Shown: positions 1 to 14,244, counted from the first letter of the stretch. The stretch: DNA of 64,000 nucleotides from Symsagittifera roscoffensis (GCF_963678635.1 NC_087065.1:78811396-78875395), one strand, 5' to 3'. Made by a program: numbers and translations. The notes: generated from the sequence alone by a model not told the origin.

Positions 1-1249
1 AGCTAGTAGCAATTTAACAGGAAATACTTTTTCCAGTGCGATCCCACAAACACCATGTTTCATTGCGGATTTTGTCCCTATATGTCATTTATACTCAAGA
101 AATGACAGTTCATATGCGATCGCTTTGGGTAAGATTGTGTTTATTCCAACTAGTAGCGATCAGACCTTGAGACAAGGTTTAAAAAATGAGACTTAAAGAC
201 TAATTCATTTCCAAATTGGCGGCATTAAAAATTCACGACTAAGCATGCTTTCCCGCAATTTAGGCAATTGTTGTAAATACCATTGAACTTAGAGAACATA
301 AAATGATGTTTAGCCTTGTAACGCCGTTTATTGAGTAAATTTAAAGACCAGATAGTGACAAAATTATATTTACCTTTGCGTATTTTGAGCTCAAGCGTTA
401 AGTTCGGCTGTGCTTGGAGATAGCGGGAAACTGAAACAACAAACCATTATTAAAACCAATCAGTCAAACAAAATCTCATTCTTGAAACGGTTAGATGGGC
501 GACTACTTGTCGGTTAATAAAGCTCATTCACTAGCGAAGCGCACTAGGTCATTACCCATAACATCCAAAAACCGACTCTTAGTTCAACAATAACCCTTCT
601 GGGAAAACATTAATGCATACTTCAAACTCGCTTTGATTAGAAACATTAGGCAAATAAAGTATTTTAGCAAATGGAAACTTTCAAAGTTATGCCAAATTGT
701 AAATCGTTGATATGAGTCTATTTAATCTTAAAACATCGGATTTATTCTGTGATGCGAGAAGCTAAATTAATAAAAATACCTACCTGGCATAAGGTAAAGG
801 CTAAAAATCACGAAGCTTTCATTCTAATGATTTGATTTATTTACGACCAAAGGCCGGCATACAATAAAACTAATCAATTATTCAGCTCGATAGAGCAATA
901 GCTTTTTCAAACTTTAAGTGAAAAAAGCAATCAGGAGGCGAATATTTAGGTAGAAAAGTTTCAACAAACTGAAACTCTGACTTCTAGTTTCTAAAAAAGA
1001 TGAATTATTGGATTGAAGCTTCAGAAGCAATCAGCAGTATGAAGTCGAATATAGCCAATATGTATGTAGTGCGGGGACGATATTCTAACTGTAACAGCTG
1101 TCAATTAGTGTCGAATCCAATCTAAGATATAATTTTTACAGGGAGGCGAAGCTGCGCTTCGCAAACACTAGCAATAACACGACAAACATCAGCTCTATAA
1201 AGTGCAAGAAAAAAAGGTTGAAATAAGTTTCGAATTAGTAAAAAAAAAA

Positions 1250-1297
1250 TCTACTACGACTCGGGATCGAACATACTAACCATTCAGCCAGGACGCT
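1250..1297 (-). other. tRNA-like fragment (A-box and B-box words, internal deletion)
   Basis: Read on the minus strand, the stretch contains TGGCTGAATGGTTAG, close to a tRNA D-arm/A box, followed almost at once by GTTCGATCCC, a T-loop/B box. The anticodon arm between them is missing, so this cannot be a functional tRNA. It could be a deleted tRNA pseudogene or the head of a tRNA-derived SINE. I see no clear SINE body or tail. Confidence 0.3.
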
Positions 1298-1737
1298 TAA
1301 TACACGACAAGCACTAGAGACATATGAAGCAGAGAACAGATGCTATGCAATTTCCAATGCAACAGTGAAAATTCCATATAAGTGAATACTTTTAATGAAC
1401 ACTTGTATTTGCCAGTTAGGCTAGAAAAAAAAGAAGGTTCGTACTAATACACTAACGCTCGCAAGTGTGATTACATTATGACCGTTTTTAGGACCATTAT
1501 TTGAAGAAAGTATTTTGTAACTAGAACGTTCGATGGTCACCAATCCCGATAATCCAAGATGCCTTTTTTAGTGCAGGCTTTTCATCTTACAAAAAAAATT
1601 ATAAAAAAGAATTATTATGGTTGCGACCCGATTGACTGACAAATCATAAACATAGCCAACACGCGGCTGGTAAACAGTCAAGGAACTCACGGAAACAGAA
1701 AAAATACTGAATTGTTTTTTTTCTGAAAAAAAAACAT

Positions 1738-2090
1738 CAACCTTTGAATTTCAAAGAAAAAGATATATCGCCTTAAAGCTCTTTGCATTTCAAAAACAAT
1801 TATTTTTTTTTGACATTTTTAGATAAAATCAACTCAATTCGGGAAAACTGGATCGATATGCTAAATTTTTATTCCACTGGAAAAACTGATAGTTAAAATC
1901 TAATTTAGAAACAAAAAATCGATTACGTTTTTCATGACCTTTGCATTTTTGCTGTTCGAAAGCCGAGTTGCCTTCCTTTTAACAAAAGAAAATAACTGAA
2001 CTTTAAAGGGTATTCAAAATCCAAACCGCAAAAAAATCAAACTGGAATGTGCACGAATTTTGAAATTTTTTTCCTGAAAAAAAAAATTAT
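1738..2090. repeat. Diverged dispersed repeat, copy 1
   Basis: This AT-rich stretch aligns by eye with 27226-27560. Shared landmarks in the same order are an AAGCTCTTTG word, a TTTTTATTCC.CTGGAAAAA block, a TTTTGCTGTTCGA block and TTGCCTTCCTTTTAACA. The copies are diverged with several small indels, so this is an old repeat or segmental duplication. The two copies lie on opposite sides of the 5.4-26.1 kb satellite. No coding capacity is visible. Confidence 0.6.
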
Positions 2091-3469
2091 CATGACCTTT
2101 GTAAAATTATTCACTGCGTTCAAGACTATAAAATCAAAAAAACTTTCTCAAAAAAATTCTGGAGAAATATTGGAATCCAATTACCTGAACCATTGAGAAT
2201 TTCACAAATGTCTTTGCAATGTTTGAAAGAAGCTTAATATCAAAATCCAAAAAGGAAACTAAGCTGCCAAAATGAGCGAGCAGGCGTTAGTCTGAAAAAG
2301 ACAAAAACTTACAGTTTGCATAAAAGACCGCGGCAGGTCTCGGGTTACGCAATTTTGCCGTCTCAAGCATGGGTTTACGTCCTTATAAAAAAAAGCAAAC
2401 TGAAGCAGGAGTAAAATTTCCAAGCGCGGATTCTGAACAAACTAAGTCTGTCCGTAAGAAAAGCCTAGCGCCCGGTTGCAATACCACCACTTACCGCAAC
2501 GTAATCTTCATTTTCATGTGAAAACCAAGCTGACTGAATCGACAACTGAAAATAATCACAAGAAGTCAAAAGGAACAATGACACTTTTCTCAAAAAAATC
2601 AATAACTTAACTAGTGTCGCCAGCTCAACTACCAACGCAAACAAGCAACAAAAGCTACAAAAAGAGCCCTAAAACAATCAACAAAATAAGAAAAAAAAAC
2701 TAAAAATATATGCCTTCAAAACCCAGAAATACAAATGCTAAGCCTTGAACAAACGGACCTCTGGATTGTAACCAAAATCAACTTACTATGTGCCACATAC
2801 ATATTGAAACCATTCAGCCACAAAAATCCTAATTAAACCTAGAAAAAAAGAAATCGTGATTTCCTTTAAGCGGATACAGCACAAGTTATTTAAAATAACC
2901 ATTTTGAATCAAAAACAGCGTGCAAAACTGATCGTCTAAACAAAATATTCTGAAACTTCGAGTGTTTGAATTTCAAAAATAATTTTAGATTGACACTCTG
3001 TTGATAAGTGAGCAAAAAGAATTAACCTATAGTTAATTTTTGGGCGTCCCACTCTTTAACCCCACGATATTTAACCACCTATGTTTACAACCCTACTTTA
3101 TAACCCCGTAACAAGATAACCCCACAACAATTTAACCCCCTTTTAATGACGAAAATTTGTTTCAAATTAACTCCTTTTATTAAGTCCTTTTACACTCATG
3201 GTAGTATTCCAATTAGGTGTACTAATTGAGGCCAGAGAAGCCATTTTTAATTCACTTCATGCATTTGTCGCTCAAAAATAATTGCATCTCATTTAGCTTA
3301 AAAAATAATCCTTCATTCACGCGTTTAAAACGAAGATAGCCTACATCGTGCTAATTGAAGGCAACAAAACACGTTTGTGAGTTTTATAAAAAGTCATATT
3401 GCCTATTTTTTAACCATTGTTATACGACTTTTTTAACCTTTGTTATATACCTCTATCAGATAGTGTTTG

Positions 3470-4857
3470 AAGCGTCTTTCCAATTTACTTTACCTTCGAA
3501 AGACAAACAATTACTAGTGGTATCAGGCCACGAGTATTACCTTAAACGTAAAAACAAGACAACTACAAATTGAAACTGCTCGAAATACCAAACTCATAAA
3601 TGCCGCGCAACAGCAATTACGGAAGAAGAAAATTGTATTGAAACGAGGTGTGAACATAATCACGATATTTCTACGGCAAACATGATGCTCGACTACTTTT
3701 GAAAAACATCAAGGATCTGAGCGATAGTAATACCCTAACCGTCGCAGTCGCAACCGCAATTCAGCCCATAACAGACGACATTGCCACTCAACTAGCCTTA
3801 CCAACCAAAAAACAATTAGTTCGCACCGCACAACGTGCGCGCAAACAACGAGAAGAAGTCTTACCAGTCTCCCCAGCAACCAGATGTTTCAAAACACTCG
3901 AACTTTTCAAAAAAAATTTTAAGATTTGACAGTTGGCAAAACGATCACGAGAGGATTATTTTATTCGGCGACCATAAAAAGATATGTGTGCTTGAAAAAC
4001 TCAACTTTTGGTTGGATGACGGAACTTTCAAAGTCACCCCAAAAATGTTTTATCAACTTTACTCTATAGACATTAGTCTTTCAGGAATAGCCCTGCTTGC
4101 ATATATGCGTTCCTGCCGAATAAAACAAAAAACTACAACCGTTTCTTAGAAGCCCTAAAAATACTAGCCCTTGATTAGTAGACCTGAAAAAATTTTGCTA
4201 GATTTTGAGCCGGCAGCTATTCAAGCGTTTCAGAAAAGTTTTCCAGAGTCCAAGCTGTCGGGATGTTTCTTTCATTTTTCACAAAGTTATGAGAAAAATT
4301 TTGCAGCTCGGATTGAAAAAGGATTCCAAAACAAACCACGAGTTCGGTTTAGCAGTTAAAATAATACCCTCACTGGCTTTTGAAGAAGAAGAAATTCGAA
4401 ATTCATACGATAAAATAATGGAGGAAACTCAAATAGTATGTGATCTCACCAGAGTAGGAAAAAATAGCAAAAATTGATGAGCTTTGTCTTTACTTTGGAT
4501 CCAACAACAAAAAGTCTCATCCCGAATCGAAAAGTCCTATTTCCCCCTTCATTGTGGAATCAAATGGATGAGGCATCATCGGGTTTGGCCAGAACAACAA
4601 ATGCTGTAGAGGGCTGGTTTTATGGCATACAGTCATATTTCAGTGGATTGCATCCCAGTAAATGGAAAGTGATTGCAAATTTGCAAAAAGACGCTTCCAA
4701 TAAAAAACTTTTCTATATCGCCTCGAGTAAACTTTTCTATTTAGTTTACAAAAAAAATAAAAAGTACCGGGTGCTCAACGAAAAAGTGCAAAATATTATG
4801 CATGTTTACGAAAAAAAACGAATTTGCATTTCTTCCGCGCTATGGCGAACTTGAGTT
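3470..4857 (+). pseudogene. FLYWCH / MULE-type transposase, decayed
   Basis: Several short frames in different phases together look like one Mutator-like (MULE) transposase. At the 5' end (about 3510-3665) a FLYWCH zinc-finger pattern is visible: a GHEYY segment, a C..Y...KC core and a terminal HNH, with a stop inside it. The DDE core follows: the LDDGTFKV block (first Asp, about 4015-4035), ILLDFEPAAIQAF (second Asp, about 4195-4227), a C-F-FHFSQS zinc-binding-like segment (about 4260-4290) and NAVEGWFYGIQ (third acidic residue, about 4600-4635). Frameshifts and stops separate every block, so it cannot encode an active enzyme. I did not find terminal inverted repeats. FLYWCH-MULE fusions are common in animal genomes. 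Confidence 0.75.
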
Positions 4858-5370
4858 TAAGATTTGTTCTTCAAATATATTTACAACTTAAAACTTTGTT
4901 CGGCAACTTTTTCGAGAAAAGACGTTTCCTTCCAGCCTCCGGGAGACGTAAAAAAACGCATTGACTTGACTCGCATTTGAAAAAAGCTGTATCTAGCAAT
5001 TTAATACCGGAACAATCGCTCCTTTGGATGAGACGCTATGTTGGAACTAGGGGCTGGCAAACCCTTTAGACATTGCGTTGTATTCCGACAATTCAGAAAA
5101 AAGTTAACAAACATTAGATGGTTCGAAAAAATAGATAAGTTTTACTTAAAATAATCGGGTATTTCAACTTGAAATGGTCCGCTCAGATCAAATTTTTGGT
5201 CACAACCAGTTCTCAATCCATACTTCATTTAAATTCAGTCAATTAATCTTTTACTGGCAGGAATTGTTTCAAGATCAAGCTCAGTTTTGGGAAAACCTAA
5301 TCACTTTTGGTAACTAAATTGAATCATGTCGGTCGGATTCGTTTTCAAGTTCATATCCAAGTCTAGAATA
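4858..5370. other. Intergenic AT-rich DNA
   Basis: I see no coding segment or repeat boundary between the transposase relic and the first recognisable satellite monomer. It may contain the 3' end of the MULE, but no inverted terminus was identified. Confidence 0.4.
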
Positions 5371-7439
5371 TCCCAAAATATTTTACGGTCCACTCAAATT
5401 GAATTTAAAAGGAAATAGCTGGATCCTGAGAATAATTCACTTTTTATTCCAATTTTTTTCGTCCAAAGACCTGAAAATACTTAAAGGTCAACTCAAAATG
5501 AACATAAAAGGAAAGTGCTGGATCTAGTGAATATTTCACTTTTTATTGCTACTTTTTTGTCCTTAGACCCCAAAATATGTTAACGTCCACTTAAACTGAA
5601 TATAAACGGAAATGTCTGGATCCTGGAAATATTTCCTTCTATTGCTAATTTGTTCGTCCTTCGACCCCAAAATATTTTACGGTCCACTCAAATTGAATAT
5701 AAAAGGAAATAGCTGGATCCTGTGAACAATTCACTTTCTATTGCAACTTTTTTCGTTCTTGAGCCCCGAAACATTTTTCAGGTTCAGTCAAACTGAATAT
5801 AAAGAGAATGGCTAGATCATACGAATAATTCACTTTTTATTGCTATTTTTTTCGTCCATAGACCTGAAAATACTTCAAGGTCAACTCAAATTGAACATAA
5901 AAGGGAAATGGCTGGATCCAGTGAATATTTCACTTTTGATTGCTACTTTTTTGTCCTTAGACCCCAAAACATTTTTCAGGTTCAGTCAAACTGATTATAA
6001 AAAAGGAATGGCTAGATCCTACGAATAATTCACTTTTTATTGCTATTTTTTTCGTCCATAGACCTGAAAATACTTTAAGGTCAACACAAACTGAACATAG
6101 AAAGAAATGGCTGGACTCAGTGAATATTTCACTTTTTATAGCTACTTTTTTGTCCGTAGACACCAGAATATTTTAACGTCCACTCAAACTGAATATAATA
6201 GGAAATGTCTGGATCCTGAGAATATTTTTTTAATTGCTACTTTGTTCGTCCTTCGACCCCAAAATATTTTACGGTCCACTTCATATGAGTAAAAAGAAAT
6301 AGCTGGATCCTGTGAATAATTCATTTTTTATTGCAATTTTTTCCGTCCATAGACCTGAAAATACTTTAAGGTCAACTCAAATTGAACATAAAAGGGAAAT
6401 GGCTGGATCCAGTGAATATTTCACTTTTGATTGCTACTTTTTTGTCCTTAGACCACAAAACATTTTTCAGGTTCAGTCAAACTGAATATAAAAGAGAATG
6501 GCTAGATCCTACGAATAATTCACTTTTTATTGCTATTTTTTTCGTCTATAGACCTGAAAATACTTTAAGGTCAACACAAATTGAACAGAGAAAGATATGG
6601 CTGGATTCAGTGAATGTTTCACTTTTTATAGCTACTTTTTTGTCCGTAGACACCAGAATATTTTAACGTCCACTCAAACTGAATATAATAGGAAATGTCT
6701 GGATCCTGAGAATATTTTTTTAATTGCTACTTTGTTCGTCCTTCGACCCCAAAAAATTTTACGGTCCACGTCATATGAATAAAAAGGAAATAGCTGGATC
6801 CTGTGAATAATTCATTTTTTATTGCAATTTTTTTCGTCCATAGACCTGAAAAAACTTTGAGGTCAACTCAAATTGAATATAAAAGGAAATAGCTGGATCC
6901 TGTGAACAATTCACTTTCTATTGCAACTTTTTTCGTCCTTGAGCCCCAAAATATTTTCCAGGTTCAGTCAAACTGAATATAGAGAGAATGGCTAGATCAT
7001 ACGAATAATTCACTTTTTATTGCTATTTTTTTTCGTCCATAGACCTGAAAATACTTCAAGGTCAACTCAAATTGAACATAAAAGGGAAATGGCTGGATCC
7101 AGTTAATATTTCACTTTTGATTGCTACTTTTTAGTCCTTAGACCACAAAACATTTTTCAGGTTCAGTCATACTGAATATAAAAGAGAATTGCTACTATCT
7201 TCGTCCTTCGACCCCAAAATATTTTACGGTCCACTTCATGAATAAAAAGGAAATAGCTGGATCCTGTGAATATTTCATTTTTTATTGCAATTTTTTTCGT
7301 CCATAGACCTGAAAAAACTTTGAGGTCAACTCAAATTGAATATAAAAGGAAATAGCTGGATCCTGTGAACAATTCACTTTCTATTGCAACTTTTTTCGTC
7401 CTTGAGCCCCAAAATATTTTCCAGGTTCAGTCAAACTGA

Positions 7440-10400
7440 ATATAGAGAGAATGGCTAGATCATACGAATAATTCACTTTTTATTGCTATTTTTTTTCGTC
7501 CATAGACCTGAAAATACTTCAAGGTCAACTCAAATTGAACATAAAAGGGAAATGGCTGGATCCAGTTAATATTTCACTTTTGATTGCTACTTTTTAGTCC
7601 TTAGACCACAAAACATTTTTCAGGTTCAGTCATACTGAATATAAAAGAGAATTGCTACTATCTTCGTCCTTCGACCCCAAAATATTTTACGGTCCACTTC
7701 ATCTGAATAAAAAGGAAATAGCTGGATCCTGTGAATATTTCATTTTTTATTGCATTTTTTTTCGTCCAAAGACCTGAAAATACTTTAAGGTCAACTCAAA
7801 TTGAATATAAAATGAAATAGCTGGATCCTGTGAACAATTCACTTTCTATTGCAACTTTTTTCGTCCTTGAGCCCCAAAACATTTTTCAGGTTCAGTCAAA
7901 CTGAATATAGAGAGAATGGCTAGATCCTACGAATAATTCACTTTTTATTGCTATTTTTTTCGTCCATAGACCTGAAAATACTTTAAGGTCAACACAAATT
8001 GAACATAAAAAGAAATGGCTGGATTTAGTGAATATTTCACTTTTTATAGCTATTTTTTTTGTCCGTAGACACCAGAATATTTTAACGTCCACTCAAACTG
8101 AATATAATAGGAAATGTCTGGATCCTGAGAATATTTTTTTAATTGCTACTTTGTTCGTCCTTCGACCCCAAAATATTTTACGGTCCACTTCATATGAATA
8201 AAAAGGAAATAGCTGGATCCTGTGAATAATTCATTTTTATTGCAATTTTTTTCGTCCATAGACCTGAAAACACTTTAAGGTCAACTCAAATTGAACAGAA
8301 AAGGAAATGGCTGGATCCAGTGAATATTTCACTTTTTATTGCTACTTTTTTGTCCTTAGACCCCAAAACATTTTTCAGGTTCAGTCAAACTGATTATAAA
8401 AAAGGAATGGCTAGATCCTACGAATAATTCACTTTTTATTGCTATTTTTTTCGTCCATAGACCTGAAAATACTTTAAGGTCAACACAAACTGAACATAGA
8501 AAGAAATGGCTGGACTCAGTGAATATTTCACTTTTTATAGCTACTTTTTTGTCCGTAGACACCAGAATATTTTAACGTCCACTCAAACTGAATATAATAG
8601 GAAATGTCTGGATCCTGAGAATATTTTTTTAATTGCTACTTTGTTCGTCCTTCGACCCCAAAAAATTTTACGGTCCACTTCATATGAATAAAAAGGAAAT
8701 AGCTGGATCCTGTGAATAATTCATTTTTTATTGCAATTTTTTTCGTCCATAGACCTGAAAAAACTTTGAGGTCAACTCAAATTGAATATAAAAGGAAATA
8801 GCTGGATCCTGTGAACAATTCACTTTCTATTGCAACTTTTTTCGTCCTTGAGCCCCAAAATATTTTCCAGGTTCAGTCAAACTGAATATAGAGAGAATGG
8901 CTAGATCATACGAATAATTCACTTTTTATTGCTATTTTTTTTCGTCCATAGACCTGAAAATACTTCAAGGTCAACTCAAATTGAACATAAAAGGGAAATG
9001 GCTGGATCCAGTTAATATTTCACTTTTGATTGCTACTTTTTAGTCCTTAGACCCCAAAACATTTTTCAGGTTCAGTCAAACTGAATATAAAAGAGAATTG
9101 CTACTATCTTCGTCCTTCGACCCCAAAATATTTTACGGTCCACTTCATATGAATAAAAAGGAAATAGCTGGATCCTGTGAATATTTCATTTTTATTGCAT
9201 TTTTTTTCGTCCAAAGACCTGAAAATACTTTAAGGTCAACTCAAATTGAATATAAAAGGAAATAGCTGGATCCTGTGAACAATTCACTTTCTATTGCAAC
9301 TTTTTTCGTCCTTGAGCCCCAAAACATTTTTCAGGTTCAGTCAAACTGAATATAGAGAGAATGGCTAGATCCTACGAATAATTCACTTTTTATTGCTATT
9401 TTTTTCGTCCATAGACCTGAAAATACTTTAAGGTCAACACAAATTGAACATAAAAAGAAATGGCTGGATTTAGTGAATATTTCACTTTTTATAGCTATTT
9501 TTTTTGTCCGTAGACACCAGAATATTTTAACGTCCACTCAAACTGAATATAATAGGAAATGTCTGGATCCTGAGAATATTTTTTTAATTGCTACTTTAAT
9601 CGTCCTTCGACCCCAAAATATTTTACGGTCCACTTCATATGAATAAAAAGGAAATAGCTGGATCCTGTGAATAATTCATTTTTATTGCAATTTTTTTCGT
9701 CCATAGACCTGAAAACACTTTAAGGTCAACTCAAATTGAACAGAAAAGGAAATGGCTGGATCCAGTGAATACTTCACTTTTTATTGCTACTTTTTTGTCC
9801 TTAGACCCCAAAATATGTTAACTTCCACTTAAACTGAATATAAACGGAAATGTCTGGATCCTGAAAATATTTCTTTCTATTGTTACTTTGTTCGTCCTTC
9901 GACCCCAAAAAATTTTACGGTCCACTCAAATTGAATATAAAAGGAAATAGCTGGATCCTGTGAACAATTCACTTTCTATTGCAATTTTTTTCGTCCTTAC
10001 GCCCCAAAACATTTTTCAGGTTCAGTCAAACTGAATATAAAAGAGAATGGCTAGATCATACGAATAATTCACTTTTTATTGCTATTTTTTTTCGTCCATA
10101 GACCTGAAAATACTTCAAGGTCAACTCAAATTGAACATAAAAGGGAAATGGCTGGATCCAGTTAATATTTCACTTTTGATTGCTACTTTTTAGTCCTTAG
10201 ACCCCAAAACATTTTTCAGGTTCAGTCAAACTGAATATAAAAGAGAATTGCTACTATCTTCGTCCTTCGACCCCAAAATATTTTACGGTCCACTTCATAT
10301 GAATAAAAAGGAAATAGCTGGATCCTGTGAATATTTCATTTTTTATTGCATTTTTTTCGTCCAAAGACCTGAAAATACTTTAAGGTCAACTCAAATTGAA

Positions 10401-12740
10401 TATAAAAGGAAATAGCTGGATCCTGTGAACAATTCACTTTCTATTGCAACTTTTTTCGTCCTTGAGCCCCAAAACATTTTTCAGGTTCAGTCAAACTGAA
10501 TATAGAGAGAATGGCTAGATCCTACGAATAATTCACTTTTTATTGCTATTTTTTTCGTCCATAGACCTGAAAATACTTTAAGGTCAACACAAATTGAACA
10601 TAAAAAGAAATGGCTGGATTCAGTGAATATTTCACTTTTTATAGCTATTTTTTTTGTCCGTAGACACCAGAATATTTTAACGTCCACTCAAACTGAATAT
10701 AATAGGAAATGTCTGGATCCTGAGAATATTTTTTTAATTGCTACTTTGTTCGTCCTTCGACCCCAAAATATTTTACGGTCCACTTCATATGAATAAAAAG
10801 GAAATAGCTGGATCCTGTGAATAATTCATTTTTATTGCAATTTTTTTCGTCCATAGACCTGAAAACACTTTAAGGTCAACTCAAATTGAACAGAAAAGGA
10901 AATGGCTGGATCCAGTGAATATTTCACTTTTTATTGCTACTTTTTTGTCCTTAGACCCCAAAACATTTTTCAGGTTCAGTCAAACTGATTATAAAAAAGG
11001 AATGGCTAGATCCTACGAATAATTCACTTTTTATTGCTATTTTTTTCGTCCATAGACCTGAAAATACTTTAAGGTCAACACAAACTGAACATAGAAAGAA
11101 ATGGCTGGACTCAGTGAATATTTCACTTTTTATAGCTACTTTTTTGTCCGTAGACACCAGAATATTTTAACGTCCACTCAAACTGAATATAATAGGAAAT
11201 GTCTGGATCCTGAGAATATTTTTTTAATTGCTACTTTGTTCGTCCTTCGACCCCAAAAAATTTTACGGTCCACTTCATATGAATAAAAAGGAAATAGCTG
11301 GATCCTGTGAATAATTCATTTTTTATTGCAATTTTTTTCGTCCATAGACCTGAAAAAACTTTGAGGTCAACTCAAATTGAATATAAAAGGAAATAGCTGG
11401 ATCCTGTGAACAATTCACTTTCTATTGCAACTTTTTTCGTCCTTGAGCCCCAAAATATTTTCCAGGTTCAGTCAAACTGAATATAGAGAGAATGGCTAGA
11501 TCATACGAATAATTCACTTTTTATTGCTATTTTTTTCGTCCATAGACCTGAAAATACTTCAAGGTCAACTTAAATTGAACATAAAAGGGAAATGGCTGGA
11601 TCCAGTTAATATTTCACTTTTGATTGCTACTTTTTAGTCCTTAGACCCCAAAACATTTTTCAGGTTCAGTCAAACTGAATATAAAAGAGAATTGCTACTA
11701 TCTTCGTCCTTCGACCCCAAAATATTTTACGGTCCACTTCATATGAATAAAAAGGAAATAGCTGGATCCTGTGAATATTTCATTTTTTATTGCATTTTTT
11801 TTAGTCCAAAGACCTGAAAATACTTTAAGGTCAACTCAAATTGAATATAAAAGGAAATAGCTGGATCCTGTGAACAATTCACTTTCTATTGCAACTTTTT
11901 TCGTCCTTGAGCCCCAAAACATTTTTCAGGTTCAGTCAAACTGAATATAGAGAGAATGGCTAGATCCTACGAATAATTCACTTTTCATTGCTATTTTTTT
12001 CGTCCATAGACCTGAAAATACTTTAAGGTCAACACAAATTGAACATAAAAAGAAATGGCTGGATTTAGTGAATATTTCACTTTTTATAGCTATTTTTTTT
12101 GTCCGTAGACACCAGAATATTTTAACGTCCACTCAAACTGAATATAATAGGAAATGTCTGGATCCTGAGAATATTTTTTTAATTGCTACTTTGTTCGTCC
12201 TTCGACCCCAAAATATTTTACGGTCCACTTCATATGAATAAAAAGGAAATAGCTGGATCCTGTGAATAATTCATTTTTATTGCAATTTTTTTCGTCCATA
12301 GACCTGAAAACACTTTAAGGTCAACTCAAATTGAACAGAAAAGGAAATGGCTGGATCCAGTGAATATTTCACTTTTTATTGCTACTTTTTTGTCCTTAGA
12401 CCCCAAAATATGTTAACTTCCACTTAAACTGAATATAAACGGAAATGTCTGGATCCTGAAAATATTTCTTTCTATTGTTACTTTGTTCGTCCTTCGACCC
12501 CAAAAAATTTTACGGTCCACTCAAATTGAATATAAAAGGAAATAGCTGGATCCTGTGAACAATTCACTTTCTATTGCAACTTTTTTCGTCCTTACGCCCC
12601 AAAACATTTTTCAGGTTCAGTCAAACTGAATATAAAAGAGAATGGCTAGATCCTACGAATAATTCACTTTTTATTGCTATTTTTTTCGTCCATAGACCTG
12701 AAAATACTTCAAGGTCAACTCAAATTGAACATAAAAGGGA
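7440..12740. repeat. 2595-bp higher-order repeat, about two copies
   Basis: Landmarks recur exactly 2595 bp apart: 7892 and 10487, 8356 and 10951, 8506 and 11101, 9337 and 11932. Copies differ by scattered single-base changes. The unit therefore contains about 26 monomers of about 100 bp. The outer edges are approximate because neighbouring monomer classes are similar. A higher-order unit of this length implies recent amplification by unequal exchange, as in centromeric satellites, although nothing here proves centromere function. Confidence 0.85.
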
Positions 12741-14239
12741 AATGGCTGGAGCCAGTGAATATTTCACTTTTGATTGCTACTTTTTTTGTCCTTAGACCGC
12801 AAAACATTTTTCAGGTTCAGTCAAACTGAATATAAAAGAGAATGGCTAGAACCTACGAAAAAATCACTTTTTATTGCTATTTTTTTCGTCTATAGACCTG
12901 AAAATACTTTAAGGTCAACACAAATTGAACATAGAAAGAAATGGCTGGATTCAGTGAATATTTCACTTTTTATAGCTACTTTTTTGTCCGTAGACACCAG
13001 AATATTTTAACGTCCACTCAAACTGAATATAATAGGGAATGTCTGGATCCTGAGAATATTTTTTTAATTGCAACTTTGTTTGTCCTTCGACCCCAAAATA
13101 TTTTACGGTCCACTTCATATGAATAAAAAGGAAATAGCTGGATCCTGTGAATAATTCATTTTTTATTGCAATTTTTTTCGTCCATAGACCTGAAAATACT
13201 TTAAGGTCAACTCAAATTGAACAGAAAAGGAACTGGCTGGATCCAGTGAATATTTCACTTTTTATTGCTACTTTTTTGTCCGTAGACACCAGAATATTTT
13301 AACATCCACTCAAACTGAATATAATAGGAAATGTCTGGATCCTGAGAATATTTTTTTAAATGCAACTTTGTTTGTCCTTCGACCCCAAAATATTTTACGG
13401 TCCACTTCATATGAATAAAAAGGAAATAGCTGGATCCTGTGAATAATTCATTTTTTTTGCAATTTTTTTGTCCATAGACCTGAAAATACTTTAAGGTCAA
13501 CACAAATTGAACATAGAAAGAAATGGCTGGATTCAGTGAATATTTCACTTTTTATAGCTACTTTTTTGTCCGTAGACACCAGAATATTTTAACGTCCACT
13601 CAAACTGAATATAATAGGAAATGTCTGGATCCTGAGAATATTTTTTTAATTGCAACTTTGTTTGTCCTTCGACCCCAAAATATTTTACGGTCCACTTCAT
13701 ATGAATAAAAAGGAAATAGCTGGATCCTGTGAGAAATTCATTTTTTATTGCAATTTTTTTCGTCCATAGACCTGAAAATACTTTAAGGTCAACTCAAATT
13801 GAACAGAAAAGGAAATGGCTGGATCCAGTGAATATTTCACTTTTTATTGCTTCTTTTTTGTCCTTAGACCCCAAATTATGTTAACTTCCACTTGAACTGA
13901 ATATAAACGGAAATGTCTGGATCCTGAAAATATTTCTTTCTATTGCTACTTTGTTCGTCCTTCGACCCCAAAAAATTTTACGGTCCACTCAAATTGAATA
14001 TAAAGGAAATAGCTGGATCCTGTGAACAATTCACTTTTTATTGCAACTTTTTTCGTCCTTAAGCCCCAAAACATTTTTCAGGTTCAGTTACACTGAATAT
14101 AAAAGAGAATGGCTAGATCCTACGAATAATTCACTTTTTATTGCTATTTTTTTCGTCCATAGACCTGAAAATACTTCAAGGTCAACTCAAATTGAACATA
14201 AAAGGGAAATGGCTGGAGCCAGTGAAGATTTCACTTTTG

Positions 14240-14244
14240 ATTGC
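14240..14244. repeat. Target-site duplication ATTGC (left)
   Basis: The five bases ATTGC directly precede the TG of the 5' LTR and are repeated at 21432-21436 directly after the CA of the 3' LTR. They match the satellite monomer's own TTGATTGCTACTTTTT context. Five bp fits the usual BEL/Pao range. Confidence 0.9.

Larger units (their letters stand above)
1..3354. other. AT-rich noncoding DNA, no gene recognised
   Basis: No open frame of convincing length or composition lies on either strand. Homopolymer A/T runs are frequent. The only structures I can support are a diverged repeat near 1738-2090, a possible tRNA-derived fragment near 1250-1297 on the minus strand, and a run of spaced AACCCC words near 3050-3145, all listed separately. 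Exons of an intron-rich host gene could be hidden here, but I see no splice-bounded coding segment that I can defend. Confidence 0.6.
5371..14244. repeat. BamHI-type satellite, left block
   Basis: This is a head-to-tail array of related monomers of about 98-105 bp. Each carries most of these landmarks in order: (a/g)GCTGGATCC(t/a)GTGAA, a TTCACTTTTTATTGC block, TTTTTTCGTCC, a GACC(c/t)..AAAATA segment, and a (c/t)TCAAA.TGAA(c/t)ATA block. GGATCC recurs in most monomers. Several sequence classes alternate and form higher-order repeats, clearest at 7440-12740 (2595-bp period). All short open frames here are by-products of the repeat and recur at the same periods on both strands. It is not coding. 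Confidence 0.93.

Noticed and set aside
5957-13708. Repeated 60-70 residue open frames on both strands (for example 5957-6163 minus, 6107-6292 plus)
   Set aside because: They recur at the satellite's own period with the same sequence and have overlapping partners on the opposite strand. They are by-products of the repeat, not genes.
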